From assembly GCF_000157895.3 (NCBI RefSeq), contig NC_022663.1, positions 4,526,001 to 4,590,000 on the forward strand: a DNA stretch of 64,000 nucleotides. Reading direction: 5' to 3'. This document shows, piece after piece, positions 24,780 to 33,209 of this stretch (its first letter is position 1; each line of letters starts with the position of its first letter). The notes below the pieces were generated by a model, which was not told where the DNA came from, searched no databases, and saw nothing but the letters and a program-made list of their open reading frames with translations. Both the position numbers and the translations under genes were made by a program. Source of the stretch: Mycobacterium kansasii ATCC 12478. Lineage in GTDB: Bacteria; Actinomycetota; Actinomycetes; Mycobacteriales; Mycobacteriaceae.

Positions 24780-25272
24780 GACCTCATCATCGCAGCCACC
24801 ACCGACAACACCGGCCCGCCCGATCTCCGCACGCAACGCAACAGCTCAACCCGCCGCGACCACTGCCAATCCCGATTCGCGAGCAAGACAAGAACCCCCG
24901 GAGGCGGTCACCTACTCGTGCATTCAAGCCGGCTTGGAGCCCTGGAGTGGCAGCGTCGCCGCGGGTTCGATTCCTTCTCCGTCCTCGTCAACGGCGTTCT
25001 ACGACGGTGCCCAACGGCATACCCCGACCGGGCCATCGCGGCTGCCCGCCGCGAAGGTCGTCACCCGCCGTGCCGATCTGCGAAGCCGGGGGTATTCGAC
25101 GAGAACGGCTGCACGTGGGGTACGTCGGGCGAGGTACCCTCTATCGCGTGCTCGACGATGAGCTGTTGGAAGCTGCTGCGGGACAAGACAAACGACGAAG
25201 CAACCGAAGCGTATCTGCCGTCCGGTTGGGCGCGCCGCGCCTCCGTCGACCCGATCTGCCCGAGGAATCCTC
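24780..25272. other. intergenic region between HNH gene and deoA
   Basis: About 490 bp without an intact gene. It holds the damaged cellulase 3'-end copy (24901-25001). After it, a possible 42-codon reading frame from a GTG at about 25149 ends in TTGA, overlapping the deoA TTG start; this would allow translational coupling but may be chance. I see no other recognisable element. Confidence 0.6.
24901..25001 (+). pseudogene. remnant copy of the GH12 C-terminus
   Basis: This stretch is a near copy of the cellulase 3' end at 23249-23360. It shares CAAGCCGGCTT, GAGCCCTGGAG and CTCGTCAACGGCGTT with only scattered changes. Compared with the intact gene it lacks 12 nt (GTACCTGACCAG) and one further base in the GCGGGGGTCGATT stretch, which breaks the frame. 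It lies about 1.6 kb beyond the original, on the other side of the HNH gene and in the same orientation. Confidence 0.85.
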
Positions 25273-26559
25273 TTGACGGACTTCGAATTCGATGCGCCGA
25301 CGGTAATCCGGACCAAGCGCGACGGTGGTCGGTTATCCGACGCCGCCATCGACTGGGTGATCCAGGCCTTCACCGACGGCCGGGTCGCTCCGGAACAGAT
25401 GTCGGCCTTGCTGATGGCGATTTTCTGGCGCGGCATGGACTCCGGCGAGACCGCCAGATGGACGTCGGCGATGCTGGCTTCGGGGACTCGGATGGATTTC
25501 GCCGATCTGCGGCTGCCGACCGTGGACAAGCACTCCACCGGCGGGGTAGGCGACAAGATCACCCTGCCGTTGGTGCCCGTCGTCGTCGCCTGCGGTGCGG
25601 CGGTGCCGCAGGCCGCGGGCCGGGGGCTCGGCCATACCGGCGGCACGCTGGACAAGCTGGAATCCATCTCCGGGTTCACCGCGACGCTTTCCAATCAACG
25701 GGTGCGCCAACAACTTTGCGACGTCGGTGCGGCCATCTTCGCGGCCGGCGAGTTGGCCCCCGCCGATGCCAAGCTCTATGCGTTGCGCGACATCACCGGC
25801 ACCGTCGAATCCCTGCCGCTGATCGCCAGTTCGATCATGAGCAAGAAGCTGGCCGAGGGAGCCGGCGCGTTGGTACTCGACGTGAAGGTCGGTGCCGGGG
25901 CCTTCCTGAAATCCGAGGCGCAGTCCCGCGAACTGGCGCGCACCATGGTTGATCTTGGCGCCGCGCATGGCGTGCCGACGCGCGCCCTGCTGACGGACAT
26001 GAACTCGCCGCTGGGTCGCACCGTGGGCAACTCGCTCGAGGTGGCCGAGGCCCTGGAAGTGCTGGCCGGCGGCGGACCGCTCGACGTCGTGGAGCTGACC
26101 GTGCGGCTGGCCGGCGAGATGCTGCAGCTCGCCGGGATCGACCGCCGCGACCCGGCGCAGACCCTGCGTGACGGCAGCGCGATGGACAGGTTTCGCCGGC
26201 TGGTCGACGCTCAGGGCGGCGATTTGTCGAAACCGTTGCCGATTGGTCGGTGTTCGGAAACCGTCACGGCCGACCGGAGCGGCACAATGGGCGACATTGA
26301 CGCGATGGCAGTGGGTTTGGCGGCCTGGCGGCTCGGCGCGGGCAGATCCCGTCCGGGGGCAAGGGTGCAGCACGGGGCGGGGGTGCGGATTCATCGTCGT
26401 CCCGGGGAGCCGGTGGTGGCCGGTGAGCCGCTGTTCACGCTTTACACCGAGACTCCCGAACGCTTCGGCCCGGCGCTGGCCATGCTGGACGGTGGCTGGA
26501 GCGTCGGGGAGGCCGGGCCGGCTCCGCGGCCCCTGATTATCGATCGGATCACCCGATGA
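25273..26559 (+). CDS. deoA: thymidine phosphorylase
   Basis: Pyrimidine nucleoside phosphorylase that splits thymidine or deoxyuridine with phosphate. In 428 residues the N-terminal FDAPTVIRTKRDGGRLSD, the phosphate/substrate motif VDKHSTGGVGDKITLPLVP (about residues 78-96) and the SSIMSKKLAEGAGALVLDVK segment (about 187-206) are all as in Rv3314c. The start is TTG at 25273 after GAGGAA; no better in-frame ATG gives the expected N-terminus. The stop overlaps the add start by 4 bp (ATGA). Upstream it is cut off from cdd by the cellulase/HNH insertion, so it may now need its own promoter. Confidence 0.93.
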   Translation: MTDFEFDAPTVIRTKRDGGRLSDAAIDWVIQAFTDGRVAPEQMSALLMAIFWRGMDSGETARWTSAMLASGTRMDFADLRLPTVDKHSTGGVGDKITLPLVPVVVACGAAVPQAAGRGLGHTGGTLDKLESISGFTATLSNQRVRQQLCDVGAAIFAAGELAPADAKLYALRDITGTVESLPLIASSIMSKKLAEGAGALVLDVKVGAGAFLKSEAQSRELARTMVDLGAAHGVPTRALLTDMNSPLGRTVGNSLEVAEALEVLAGGGPLDVVELTVRLAGEMLQLAGIDRRDPAQTLRDGSAMDRFRRLVDAQGGDLSKPLPIGRCSETVTADRSGTMGDIDAMAVGLAAWRLGAGRSRPGARVQHGAGVRIHRRPGEPVVAGEPLFTLYTETPERFGPALAMLDGGWSVGEAGPAPRPLIIDRITR

Positions 26560-27644
26560 CCACTGCGCTGACGTTGGAGATGATTCGGCAGGCACCCAAG
26601 GCACTGCTGCACGACCACCTCGACGGCGGGCTGCGCCCGGCAACCGTGCTGGACATCGCCGGCCAGATCGGCTACGACGACCTGCCCGCCGCCGATGTCG
26701 CCACGCTGGCAACGTGGTTTCGCACCCGGTCGCACAGCGGCTCGCTGGAGCGCTACCTGGAGCCGTTCTCGCACACCGTGGCCGTGATGCAGACTTCCGA
26801 GGCGTTGTATCGGGTCGCCTTCGAATGTGTGGAAGACCTGGCCGCCGATTCGGTGGTCTACGCCGAGGTGCGCTTTGCTCCCGAACTGCACATCGATCGC
26901 GGGTTGTCGTTCGACGAGGTTGTCGACGCGGTGCTGGCCGGGTTCGCCGAAGGTGAGAAGGCGTGCGCCGGCGCGGGCCGGTCCATCAAGGTGCGCTGTC
27001 TGGTCACCGCGATGCGGCACGCCGCAGTGTCCCGGGAGATCGCCGAGCTGGCGATCCGGTTCCGGGACAAGGGAGTTGTGGGTTTCGACATCGCCGGCGC
27101 CGAGGCCGGGCACCCGCCGACGCGGCACCTGGACGCTTTCGAGTACATGCGAGACAACAACGCGCGCTTCACCATTCATGCCGGTGAGGCCTTCGGGTTG
27201 CCGTCCATCCATGAGGCGATCGCGTTCTGCGGCGCTGACCGGCTGGGCCACGGGGTGCGGATCGTCGACGATATCGACGTCGGCGCCGACGGCGGTGTCA
27301 GGCTGGGCAGGTTGGCATCGATATTGCGGGACAAGCGAATTCCGCTGGAGCTGTGCCCCAGTTCCAACGTACAGACCGGCGCGGTGGCCAGCATCGCCGA
27401 GCACCCGTTCGATCTGTTGGCGCGCGCACGTTTTCGGGTGACCGTCAATACCGACAACCGGCTGATGAGCGACACGTCGATGAGCCTGGAGATGCACCGG
27501 CTCGTGGAGGCGTTCGGCTACGGCTGGAGTGACCTGGAACGGTTCACCATCAATGCGATGAAGTCGGCGTTCATCCCGTTCGACGAGCGGCTGGAGATCA
27601 TCGACGAGGTGATCAAGCCACGGTTCGCGGTGCTGATCGGGTAG
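26556..27644 (+). CDS. add: adenosine deaminase
   Basis: Zinc adenosine deaminase of purine salvage, converting adenosine to inosine. The 362-residue protein has the metal-binding HxH pair in LLHDHLDGG (H19, H21), the active-site HAGEAFG (about residues 208-214), HGVRIVDD with a metal-binding His, and VTVNTDNRLMS with the catalytic Asp region (about 299-309). It overlaps deoA by 4 bp and follows the same order as Rv3313c. After it comes 0.8 kb of non-coding repeat DNA. Confidence 0.95.
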   Translation: MTTALTLEMIRQAPKALLHDHLDGGLRPATVLDIAGQIGYDDLPAADVATLATWFRTRSHSGSLERYLEPFSHTVAVMQTSEALYRVAFECVEDLAADSVVYAEVRFAPELHIDRGLSFDEVVDAVLAGFAEGEKACAGAGRSIKVRCLVTAMRHAAVSREIAELAIRFRDKGVVGFDIAGAEAGHPPTRHLDAFEYMRDNNARFTIHAGEAFGLPSIHEAIAFCGADRLGHGVRIVDDIDVGADGGVRLGRLASILRDKRIPLELCPSSNVQTGAVASIAEHPFDLLARARFRVTVNTDNRLMSDTSMSLEMHRLVEAFGYGWSDLERFTINAMKSAFIPFDERLEIIDEVIKPRFAVLIG

Positions 27645-27709
27645 GTCGGTGCGGGTCTGGAAGCCCGTGTTTGTCCCTTGTCGCCCGGAGCGGTCGTGGG
27701 CCTGCGCTC

Positions 27710-28174
27710 CGGTGCGGGGAGGTGGAAATCCCGTGCTGGTGCGGTTGGGGTTGACCCCTAACGGGTGTTCGGTGATCCTGTCGCGTTCGCTACCTGTCGT
27801 AGGGGGCGCGCAGGCGCACCGGAGACGGTCACGTCGCTCAGCGTGTCCGTTTGCGTTGGCGCTGACGGCGCCGACTGTGCGCTGGCGGCGCCGAGTGTGC
27901 GTCCAGGGCGTCGACTGTGGAGCCATGGCGGCCGACGGGCCGTGGGAGCCGCCACAGGCGCACATTCGAAGCCGTCAATGCACACTCGAGGCCGTCAGCG
28001 TTGCACACTCGATACCGCGGCATGACAGTCGACCCGGTGAGCCCGTGAGCCTTTCCGCCCTCCCCGAACACCTGACCTAACAAGATGTTTCGGCGAAGCT
28101 GCGGATATCGAAGCCCAAAAGACGCCAAGGCCGGCAGGCGCAGCCAAACTGCGCCCGCAGCCATCGATGACCGG
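27710..28174. repeat. dispersed intergenic repeat, copy A
   Basis: About 0.45 kb of non-coding DNA after add that resembles 42331-42690. Shared blocks include GGTGCGGGGAGGTGGAAATC (GGTGTGGGGAGATGAAATC in copy B), the GGCGCCGAGTGTGCG motif, the converse GCACACTCGA motif, CCCCGAACACCTG, and a terminal CATCGATGACCG. GAGTGTG in the left half and CACACTC in the right half can pair, so a long stem is possible. I see no coding potential. The rest of the 27645-28453 gap shows nothing recognisable. Confidence 0.6.
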
Positions 28175-28453
28175 CGGGAAGGCATGAGCGTCCTGGAAGC
28201 CGTTGTCCGCCGGCCGAATCACATCGGCCCGGCAACCGCCGCCGCACAACTACCCGCGAAGCGCCTACCGGTCGGCATCGCCTAGCCCCAGCGCCGGCAG
28301 GCAGCGCACTCGCCAGCCCTGCTCAACTTTGACCTTCGAGTCAGCCGGGCACTTTAGTGAGTCAACGTGTGCCGATCGGGCCGATGACTCATGTGGAAGA
28401 TGTCACCGCCGGATGCGGGACGCCATCGCCATCGTGTTGCGCTTGCCGTGGCG

Positions 28454-31400
28454 CTAGGAATGCCGCACCGCCTCTTGGGCGAGTTGCACCCGGGAGTTCA
28501 GGTCGAGCTTGGTGTACACGTGCGTGAGGTGGGTTTGCACGGTGCGCGGCGAAACGAACAGCCGTGCGGCGATGTCCTTGTTGGAAAGGCCCTCGCCCAC
28601 CAGGCTGACCACCTCACGTTCAGCCGGCGTCAGCGATTCCCAACCGGTCGCTGCCCGCCTGCGTTCGCCGCGTCCGCGCTGCGCGTAGGCAATCGCCTCG
28701 TCGCTGGACAGTGCAGCGCCTTCTGCCCATGCGCTGTCGAACTCCTTGCTGCCCAATGCAGTACGCAGCAATGCCACCGAGTCCGCATGGCGTGGGTCGT
28801 AGCTCTTGAACCGTTTGGTGCCCAGGCGTTGCCGCATCGACTCGGCCGCGCCGTACAGACGAGCGGCCTCACGGTGGCTGTCGTGCCCGACCGCCAGAGC
28901 GGCCAGGCAGTCGAGGATGTCGGGAACGCAATTGTGTGCGCAGGCTTCAACCGCAGCCGTCAGCGCGTCGTGGGCATCACGCTCGGCTTGTTCCGGCTCA
29001 CCTTGTGCCATCGCCACCCGGGCACGGCTGGTCAACGCCAGCGCCAGATGCCAGCCCGACAGCACTGAGGCGGCCGCGTCGGCAAAGTGTCGGGCTGCGG
29101 CGACATCCCCGCTCGCCAACGAGATCCGGGCTTTGGTGGGACGCAGATAATTCGCCACATGGGGTTGCAGTTTCAGGTTCTGCCACGCCTTTGTGCTCGC
29201 ATCGCGCGCGGAGTCGATGTCGCCGCCGGCGAAAGCCGCGATCGCCAACGTCGCATAGCCGAGTCCGAGGAAGTACTCGCTGCCGTCTCCGGCACCTTCG
29301 ACCGCCGCTTCGCCCGCTGCCCACGCGGCGCTCACGTCACCCCGGTACGCGTGCGCATCACCCAACCCCTTCAGGATGAGCGGTGTGAGGACGCCAGCAT
29401 CGGCCTCCAACGACTGTTCCACCAGCTCGCTGAACTGCGCGACGGCTTCGGCCACTTCTCCCTGCCACAGCTGAGCGAACGCCAGGCTCAACCGGCACCG
29501 TAGCGCGCCGAACCGGTCGCCGATCTCGTCGGCCACATCGCGTCCGGCGCTGCCCGCAGCGCGCGCGGTCGTCGTGTCGCCGGATACCACGGCGGCATTA
29601 CTCTGCCAACTCAGGATCTGGCTGAGTGTCCACCGATCGTCCAAGGTCCGGACAATGTCGGTCGCCTCCGCGAAGTACTCTCGGGCCGCATCGGATCGGT
29701 AGCTGAATCCGGCTGTCGAACCGCAGGCGGTGAGTGCGCGTGCTAACAGGGCCGGGTCGTCGACTTCACGAGCGATGGCCAACGCTTGTTGAGCCTCGTC
29801 CACGCTGCCGCCGCTCGTGTCGATGAACATATCGAGGACAGCCTTGTCCGCCAGCGCGCGCGCCCGCACCGCGGCGCTCACCTCCCCATGGTGCGCGTCT
29901 GGCTCGACGAGGATGGTTTCGAACCAGGTTCGCCCCTCCCGGATACGGCCCCGGCTGAGCCACAGCGGCTGCAGCCACGACGTCAACGCCAGCGCGGACT
30001 CCAAGTCGCAGTATTCGCGGCAGCACAGGAACGCGACCCGCAGGTTGTCCAGCTCGATTTCGGCCTGGTCGAGAAGCTGCTGATAGTCCGTGCGCCCGGG
30101 GCTGTCGAGCAGGGCCGCCAGCGCCATGTAGTGGTCGCAGTATCGCTTGCGGGTGACGTCGGTTTCGCCGGCCTCGGCGAGCTTTTCCATCGCGTACTGG
30201 CCCACTCCCTCGAGCCGCCGGTACCGGGTGCGACCCCGCGAGCTATCTGCCCAAATCAGCGACTTGTCAACCAGCAGCGCCAGCTCATCGAGCACCTGGT
30301 GACGCGGCAGCTCACCGAAGCCGGCCACCGCCAGCGCCGCGTCGAGGTCGAATCCGCCGACGAACACCCCGAGGCGTCGCAGCAGGATCCGCTCCGGCTC
30401 GCTGAGTAACCCATAGGACCAGTCCAACGACGCGCGCAGGGTCTGGTGGCGGCGCAGTGCGGTGCGCGCCCCGCCGGTCAGCAGCCGGATGCTGTCGTCC
30501 AGACCGGCGAGGATGTCGGACAGCGACAGCGACCGCACCCGCGCGGCGGCGAGTTCGAGCGCCAGCGGCATGCCGTCCAGCCTCCGGCAGATTTGCCGCA
30601 CCATCGCGGCGCTGTCGTCGTCGATGACGAAGTCGGGCCGGGCCAGCAGAGCACGGTCGGTGAAGAATGCGGTCGCGTCGGCCACTGACAGCGACGGAAC
30701 CCGCCAGGTCAGCTCGCCCGCCACCTTGATCGGTTCGCGGCTGGTCGCCAATGTCGTTACCCGGGGGCAGGTCTGCAGCAAGGCATTGACCTGGCCGGCG
30801 CCCACGTCGAGCAGGTGCTCGCAATTGTCCAGGACAATGAGCATCTCCCGCTCGGCGAGGTAGCGCAGCACCGCATCGGCCGTTGAGCGGCCCAACTGGT
30901 CGAACAGGCCCAACGCGCGAGCGAGCAAGATCGGCGTCATATCCGGATCGGTTATCGGCTCGAGATCGACGTAGCACACACCGTCGGGAAACTCAGACGT
31001 CAGTTGTGACGCCACTTGGATGGCCAGGCGGCTCTTGCCGAAGCCGCCGGCACCGATCAGCGTCACCAGCCGGTTTTCCGTCACCAGCCGGGCCACCTCG
31101 GCCATTTCCCGCTCGCGGCCCACAAAACTGGTGAGCTGCACTGGAAGCCGTTGGTTCACAATGTTTTTCGGAGCGCGTAGCCCGGGGAACTCGTTGCGTA
31201 ACTGCGGGTGACACAACTGCGCCACCCGTTCCGGGCGCGGCAGGTCGCGCAGCGGTTGAATTCCCAAGTCGATCAACCAGGCATCCGCAGGGAGCTCGTC
31301 GATGACGATGTCGCTGGTGGTGGCGGACAGCAGTGTCTGACCGCCATGGGCCAGGTCACGCAGCCGCGCCGCGCGGTTGATCGTCGGGCCGACATAGTTA

Positions 31401-31744
31401 CTGTCGTCGCGCAGCTGGACGTCGCCCGTGTGGATGCCGACGCGCAGCCGGATCGGCGGCAGTTGCGCACGCTGCAGCTGCAGCGCGCATGCGACCGCGT
31501 CGGCCGCCCGCCCGAACGCTGCCACGAAGCTGTCGCCTTCGCCCTGCTCGACCGGCCGTACTCCGCCGTGGGCGGAGACGGCCTCGGCAACGGCTTGATC
31601 CAGGTGCTTGATCGCGTCGGCCATCTGTGCGGGCTGCGTGTGCCACAGCCGGGTCGATCCCTCGATGTCAGCCAACAGCAACGTCACGGTCCCGGTAAGC
31701 AGCAACTCGCCCACGCTCCAGTCCCATGCCACGCACGTCCGCAC
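28454..31744 (-). CDS. LuxR-family regulator with class III cyclase, AAA/NB-ARC and TPR regions
   Basis: A ~1,096-residue signalling ATPase. In order: a class III nucleotide cyclase-like domain (TVTLLLADIEGSTRLW, then EGDSFVAAFGRA and NYVGPTINRAARLRD, about residues 18-180); an NTPase with Walker A LIGAGGFGKSRLA (about 230-242) and Walker B MLIVLDNCEHLL; a long TPR-like helical region; and a C-terminal LuxR helix-turn-helix (LTPAEREVVSLVGEGLSNKD, then FVSPRTVQTHLTHVY). The mycobacterial relatives are the Rv0386/Rv1358/Rv2488c group. In the cyclase domain the usual Lys that reads adenine is not at its expected place (VEQGEGDS), so cyclase activity is uncertain. The start is GTG at 31744; a GTG at 31714 (VGELLLTGTVT) agrees better with relatives. 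No target operon is evident. Confidence 0.85.
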   Translation of the reverse strand: MRTCVAWDWSVGELLLTGTVTLLLADIEGSTRLWHTQPAQMADAIKHLDQAVAEAVSAHGGVRPVEQGEGDSFVAAFGRAADAVACALQLQRAQLPPIRLRVGIHTGDVQLRDDSNYVGPTINRAARLRDLAHGGQTLLSATTSDIVIDELPADAWLIDLGIQPLRDLPRPERVAQLCHPQLRNEFPGLRAPKNIVNQRLPVQLTSFVGREREMAEVARLVTENRLVTLIGAGGFGKSRLAIQVASQLTSEFPDGVCYVDLEPITDPDMTPILLARALGLFDQLGRSTADAVLRYLAEREMLIVLDNCEHLLDVGAGQVNALLQTCPRVTTLATSREPIKVAGELTWRVPSLSVADATAFFTDRALLARPDFVIDDDSAAMVRQICRRLDGMPLALELAAARVRSLSLSDILAGLDDSIRLLTGGARTALRRHQTLRASLDWSYGLLSEPERILLRRLGVFVGGFDLDAALAVAGFGELPRHQVLDELALLVDKSLIWADSSRGRTRYRRLEGVGQYAMEKLAEAGETDVTRKRYCDHYMALAALLDSPGRTDYQQLLDQAEIELDNLRVAFLCCREYCDLESALALTSWLQPLWLSRGRIREGRTWFETILVEPDAHHGEVSAAVRARALADKAVLDMFIDTSGGSVDEAQQALAIAREVDDPALLARALTACGSTAGFSYRSDAAREYFAEATDIVRTLDDRWTLSQILSWQSNAAVVSGDTTTARAAGSAGRDVADEIGDRFGALRCRLSLAFAQLWQGEVAEAVAQFSELVEQSLEADAGVLTPLILKGLGDAHAYRGDVSAAWAAGEAAVEGAGDGSEYFLGLGYATLAIAAFAGGDIDSARDASTKAWQNLKLQPHVANYLRPTKARISLASGDVAAARHFADAAASVLSGWHLALALTSRARVAMAQGEPEQAERDAHDALTAAVEACAHNCVPDILDCLAALAVGHDSHREAARLYGAAESMRQRLGTKRFKSYDPRHADSVALLRTALGSKEFDSAWAEGAALSSDEAIAYAQRGRGERRRAATGWESLTPAEREVVSLVGEGLSNKDIAARLFVSPRTVQTHLTHVYTKLDLNSRVQLAQEAVRHS

Positions 31745-31952
31745 ATTGGGTCGATCTCGCTCATGCTAACCAGCGCGACCAGCAGCTAGCCGCAAATCTC
31801 AGCGAAAAGGCGTACGTGGCGTGGGTACGGATCGCCAGCGTACGACCCCCCGCGGGGCAAATTTGCGCATTCCGGCTGATGGCCGCGGCCGCGCCACCGA
31901 GGACAGTCGAATTGTCCAGATTTCAAGAAAGAAGTCGAAAGGAATCCCGACG

Positions 31953-32108
31953 ATGAAGCACCACACTTGGTCGAATCGTGGCCCCAGTGACGAGGCTGGC
32001 GCCCTCTCGCCCGATCAACGGAATCGGCCGCAATCGCGTCGGTACGCCCCCAAGCGTTATTCGTTCCTCGAGGACGCCTGCATGGCGCGCGCGATGTATC
32101 GGCTCTGA
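31953..32108 (+). CDS. possible 51-residue small protein
   Basis: A short open frame with an ATG preceded by GAAAGGAATCCCGACG, a reasonable ribosome site. The product is polar and basic (MKHHTWSNRGPSDEAGALSP and onward) and ends in ARAMYRL. I do not recognise it. It lies in the gap upstream of the LuxR-type regulator on the opposite strand and ends shortly before the first 19-bp direct repeat (32122). Coding status is uncertain. Confidence 0.3.
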   Translation: MKHHTWSNRGPSDEAGALSPDQRNRPQSRRYAPKRYSFLEDACMARAMYRL

Positions 32109-32121
32109 TCAGTGCCGCACC

Positions 32122-32140
32122 CTGGCGCCGCTATTCGCGC
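32122..32140 (+). repeat. 19-bp direct repeat, outer copy (att-like)
   Basis: CTGGCGCCGCTATTCGCGC here is identical to 34237-34255, where it forms the last codons and stop of satS. The two copies are in the same orientation, 2,115 bp apart, and bracket the toxin/immunity segment. This is the arrangement expected of attachment-site or target-site duplications. Confidence 0.8.
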
Positions 32141-32634
32141 TCCAGTTTTGCGGAGCGACAGCGTTGCTCTCGTAAACTGCGAGCCCCACCAGATCCGGGT
32201 AAGCCATGTCAACCGACGTTCAAGTGGACACGTACTTTCTTACGCCACCGGCACCACACCGTGTGGGGCTCAGCACCTTTCCGGCGGTCTCCAGCCGGTG
32301 ATTCTCTTCCGGCTCATAGCCATCACCGTTTGCCTGGAAGCTGCTTGACGACGAACGCAGCGGCGACAGATACGGCTGCAACCTGTCGTGTTTCGGTGCT
32401 GCTTCGTCCTCGGCTCCCAGCCGCCTTCACTTTGGCGGGCGCGTCAACAATTCGCGGTATCACTCAACGCGGCCGCCGTTGCGCTGTCGGTTGCTTCATG
32501 AGTTTCTTGCTGTTTGAGGTGTAGGCAGTGCGTTGCTCGCTTAAGGTTGAAGTGCTAGCGATGATCCATGAGATAGGGCCAACGAGGATTCTCAATTCTT
32601 ACGGCACTTTCGATCATGTGACTCTCTTTTGATG
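32141..32634. other. non-coding part of the bracketed segment
   Basis: About 490 bp with lower GC than the backbone and no open frame that I find convincing on either strand. It lies between the outer 19-bp direct repeat and the stop of the putative immunity gene. No integrase, transposase or tRNA is visible. Confidence 0.5.
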
Positions 32635-33198
32635 TTAATCCCACGACATCGCAGAAAACATGAACAATCCCCAACTGAATCCCGCACCGTAACTCTCCCC
32701 TTCCCATGAGAATTCGTACTCTTCATATGCGGGGAGCAGCTTGTCGAATAGGGACCACTGGCGACCACTGTTCATAGGGCCAAATCGCTCCGTGAACTCG
32801 GCGACGTCCATACTCCAGATAGGCAGTCCGATCGGAGAACCTACGGTAAGTGAATTGCGCTTTTTATGCCGGTACCGCGCAGACTCGAGGAGGCCGTCTT
32901 CGCTAGCGATCGCAGTGAAGTCAAATCCCGGCCACAGTATGCTGCTGTACTCCACTGATGTAGCGTCCTGGTCGGCAATACCCAGCAGCTTCTTCATATT
33001 TCCAAAATAAGAGGCTTCGTCGCCGAGAGCTTCGGCTACTCGTTCATGTATACGTTCCGCATCGTCGACCGACAGACCGCGGTCAGCCACTTTGGCCGCT
33101 AGTTGGTCTTCCTTATGCGACATCTTTATTCTCAGCTTCATCGTCATGAGCAAGTACACCTCGAAGTCGATAAGGGGGGAAAGCAGGAGTCTATTCAT
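32635..33198 (-). CDS. putative immunity protein of a polymorphic-toxin-type locus
   Basis: A 187-residue acidic protein of unknown family. The N-terminus contains a hydrophobic stretch (IDFEVYLLMTMKLRIKM). The C-terminal third is aromatic-rich (LLPAYEEYEFSWEGESYGAG, then FSWGLFMFSAMSWD). A second, broken copy is at 59310-59888 and further fragments lie at 60015-60212. In both loci it directly follows the same toxin-like C-terminal domain (here an 11-bp gap), which is why an immunity role is proposed. Conservation with the second copy begins at or before IDFE, supporting the upstream ATG at 33198. Base composition is clearly more AT-rich than its neighbours, suggesting transfer. The function is inferred from arrangement only. 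Confidence 0.65.
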   Translation of the reverse strand: MNRLLLSPLIDFEVYLLMTMKLRIKMSHKEDQLAAKVADRGLSVDDAERIHERVAEALGDEASYFGNMKKLLGIADQDATSVEYSSILWPGFDFTAIASEDGLLESARYRHKKRNSLTVGSPIGLPIWSMDVAEFTERFGPMNSGRQWSLFDKLLPAYEEYEFSWEGESYGAGFSWGLFMFSAMSWD

Positions 33199-33209
33199 CG
33201 CTTATCCAT

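Noticed and set aside
25149..25276. Short frame ending in TTGA at the deoA start as a real coupled gene
   Set aside because: Only about 42 codons, no recognisable domain, and it follows a degraded duplication; coupling to the deoA TTG could be chance. Mentioned only in the region note.
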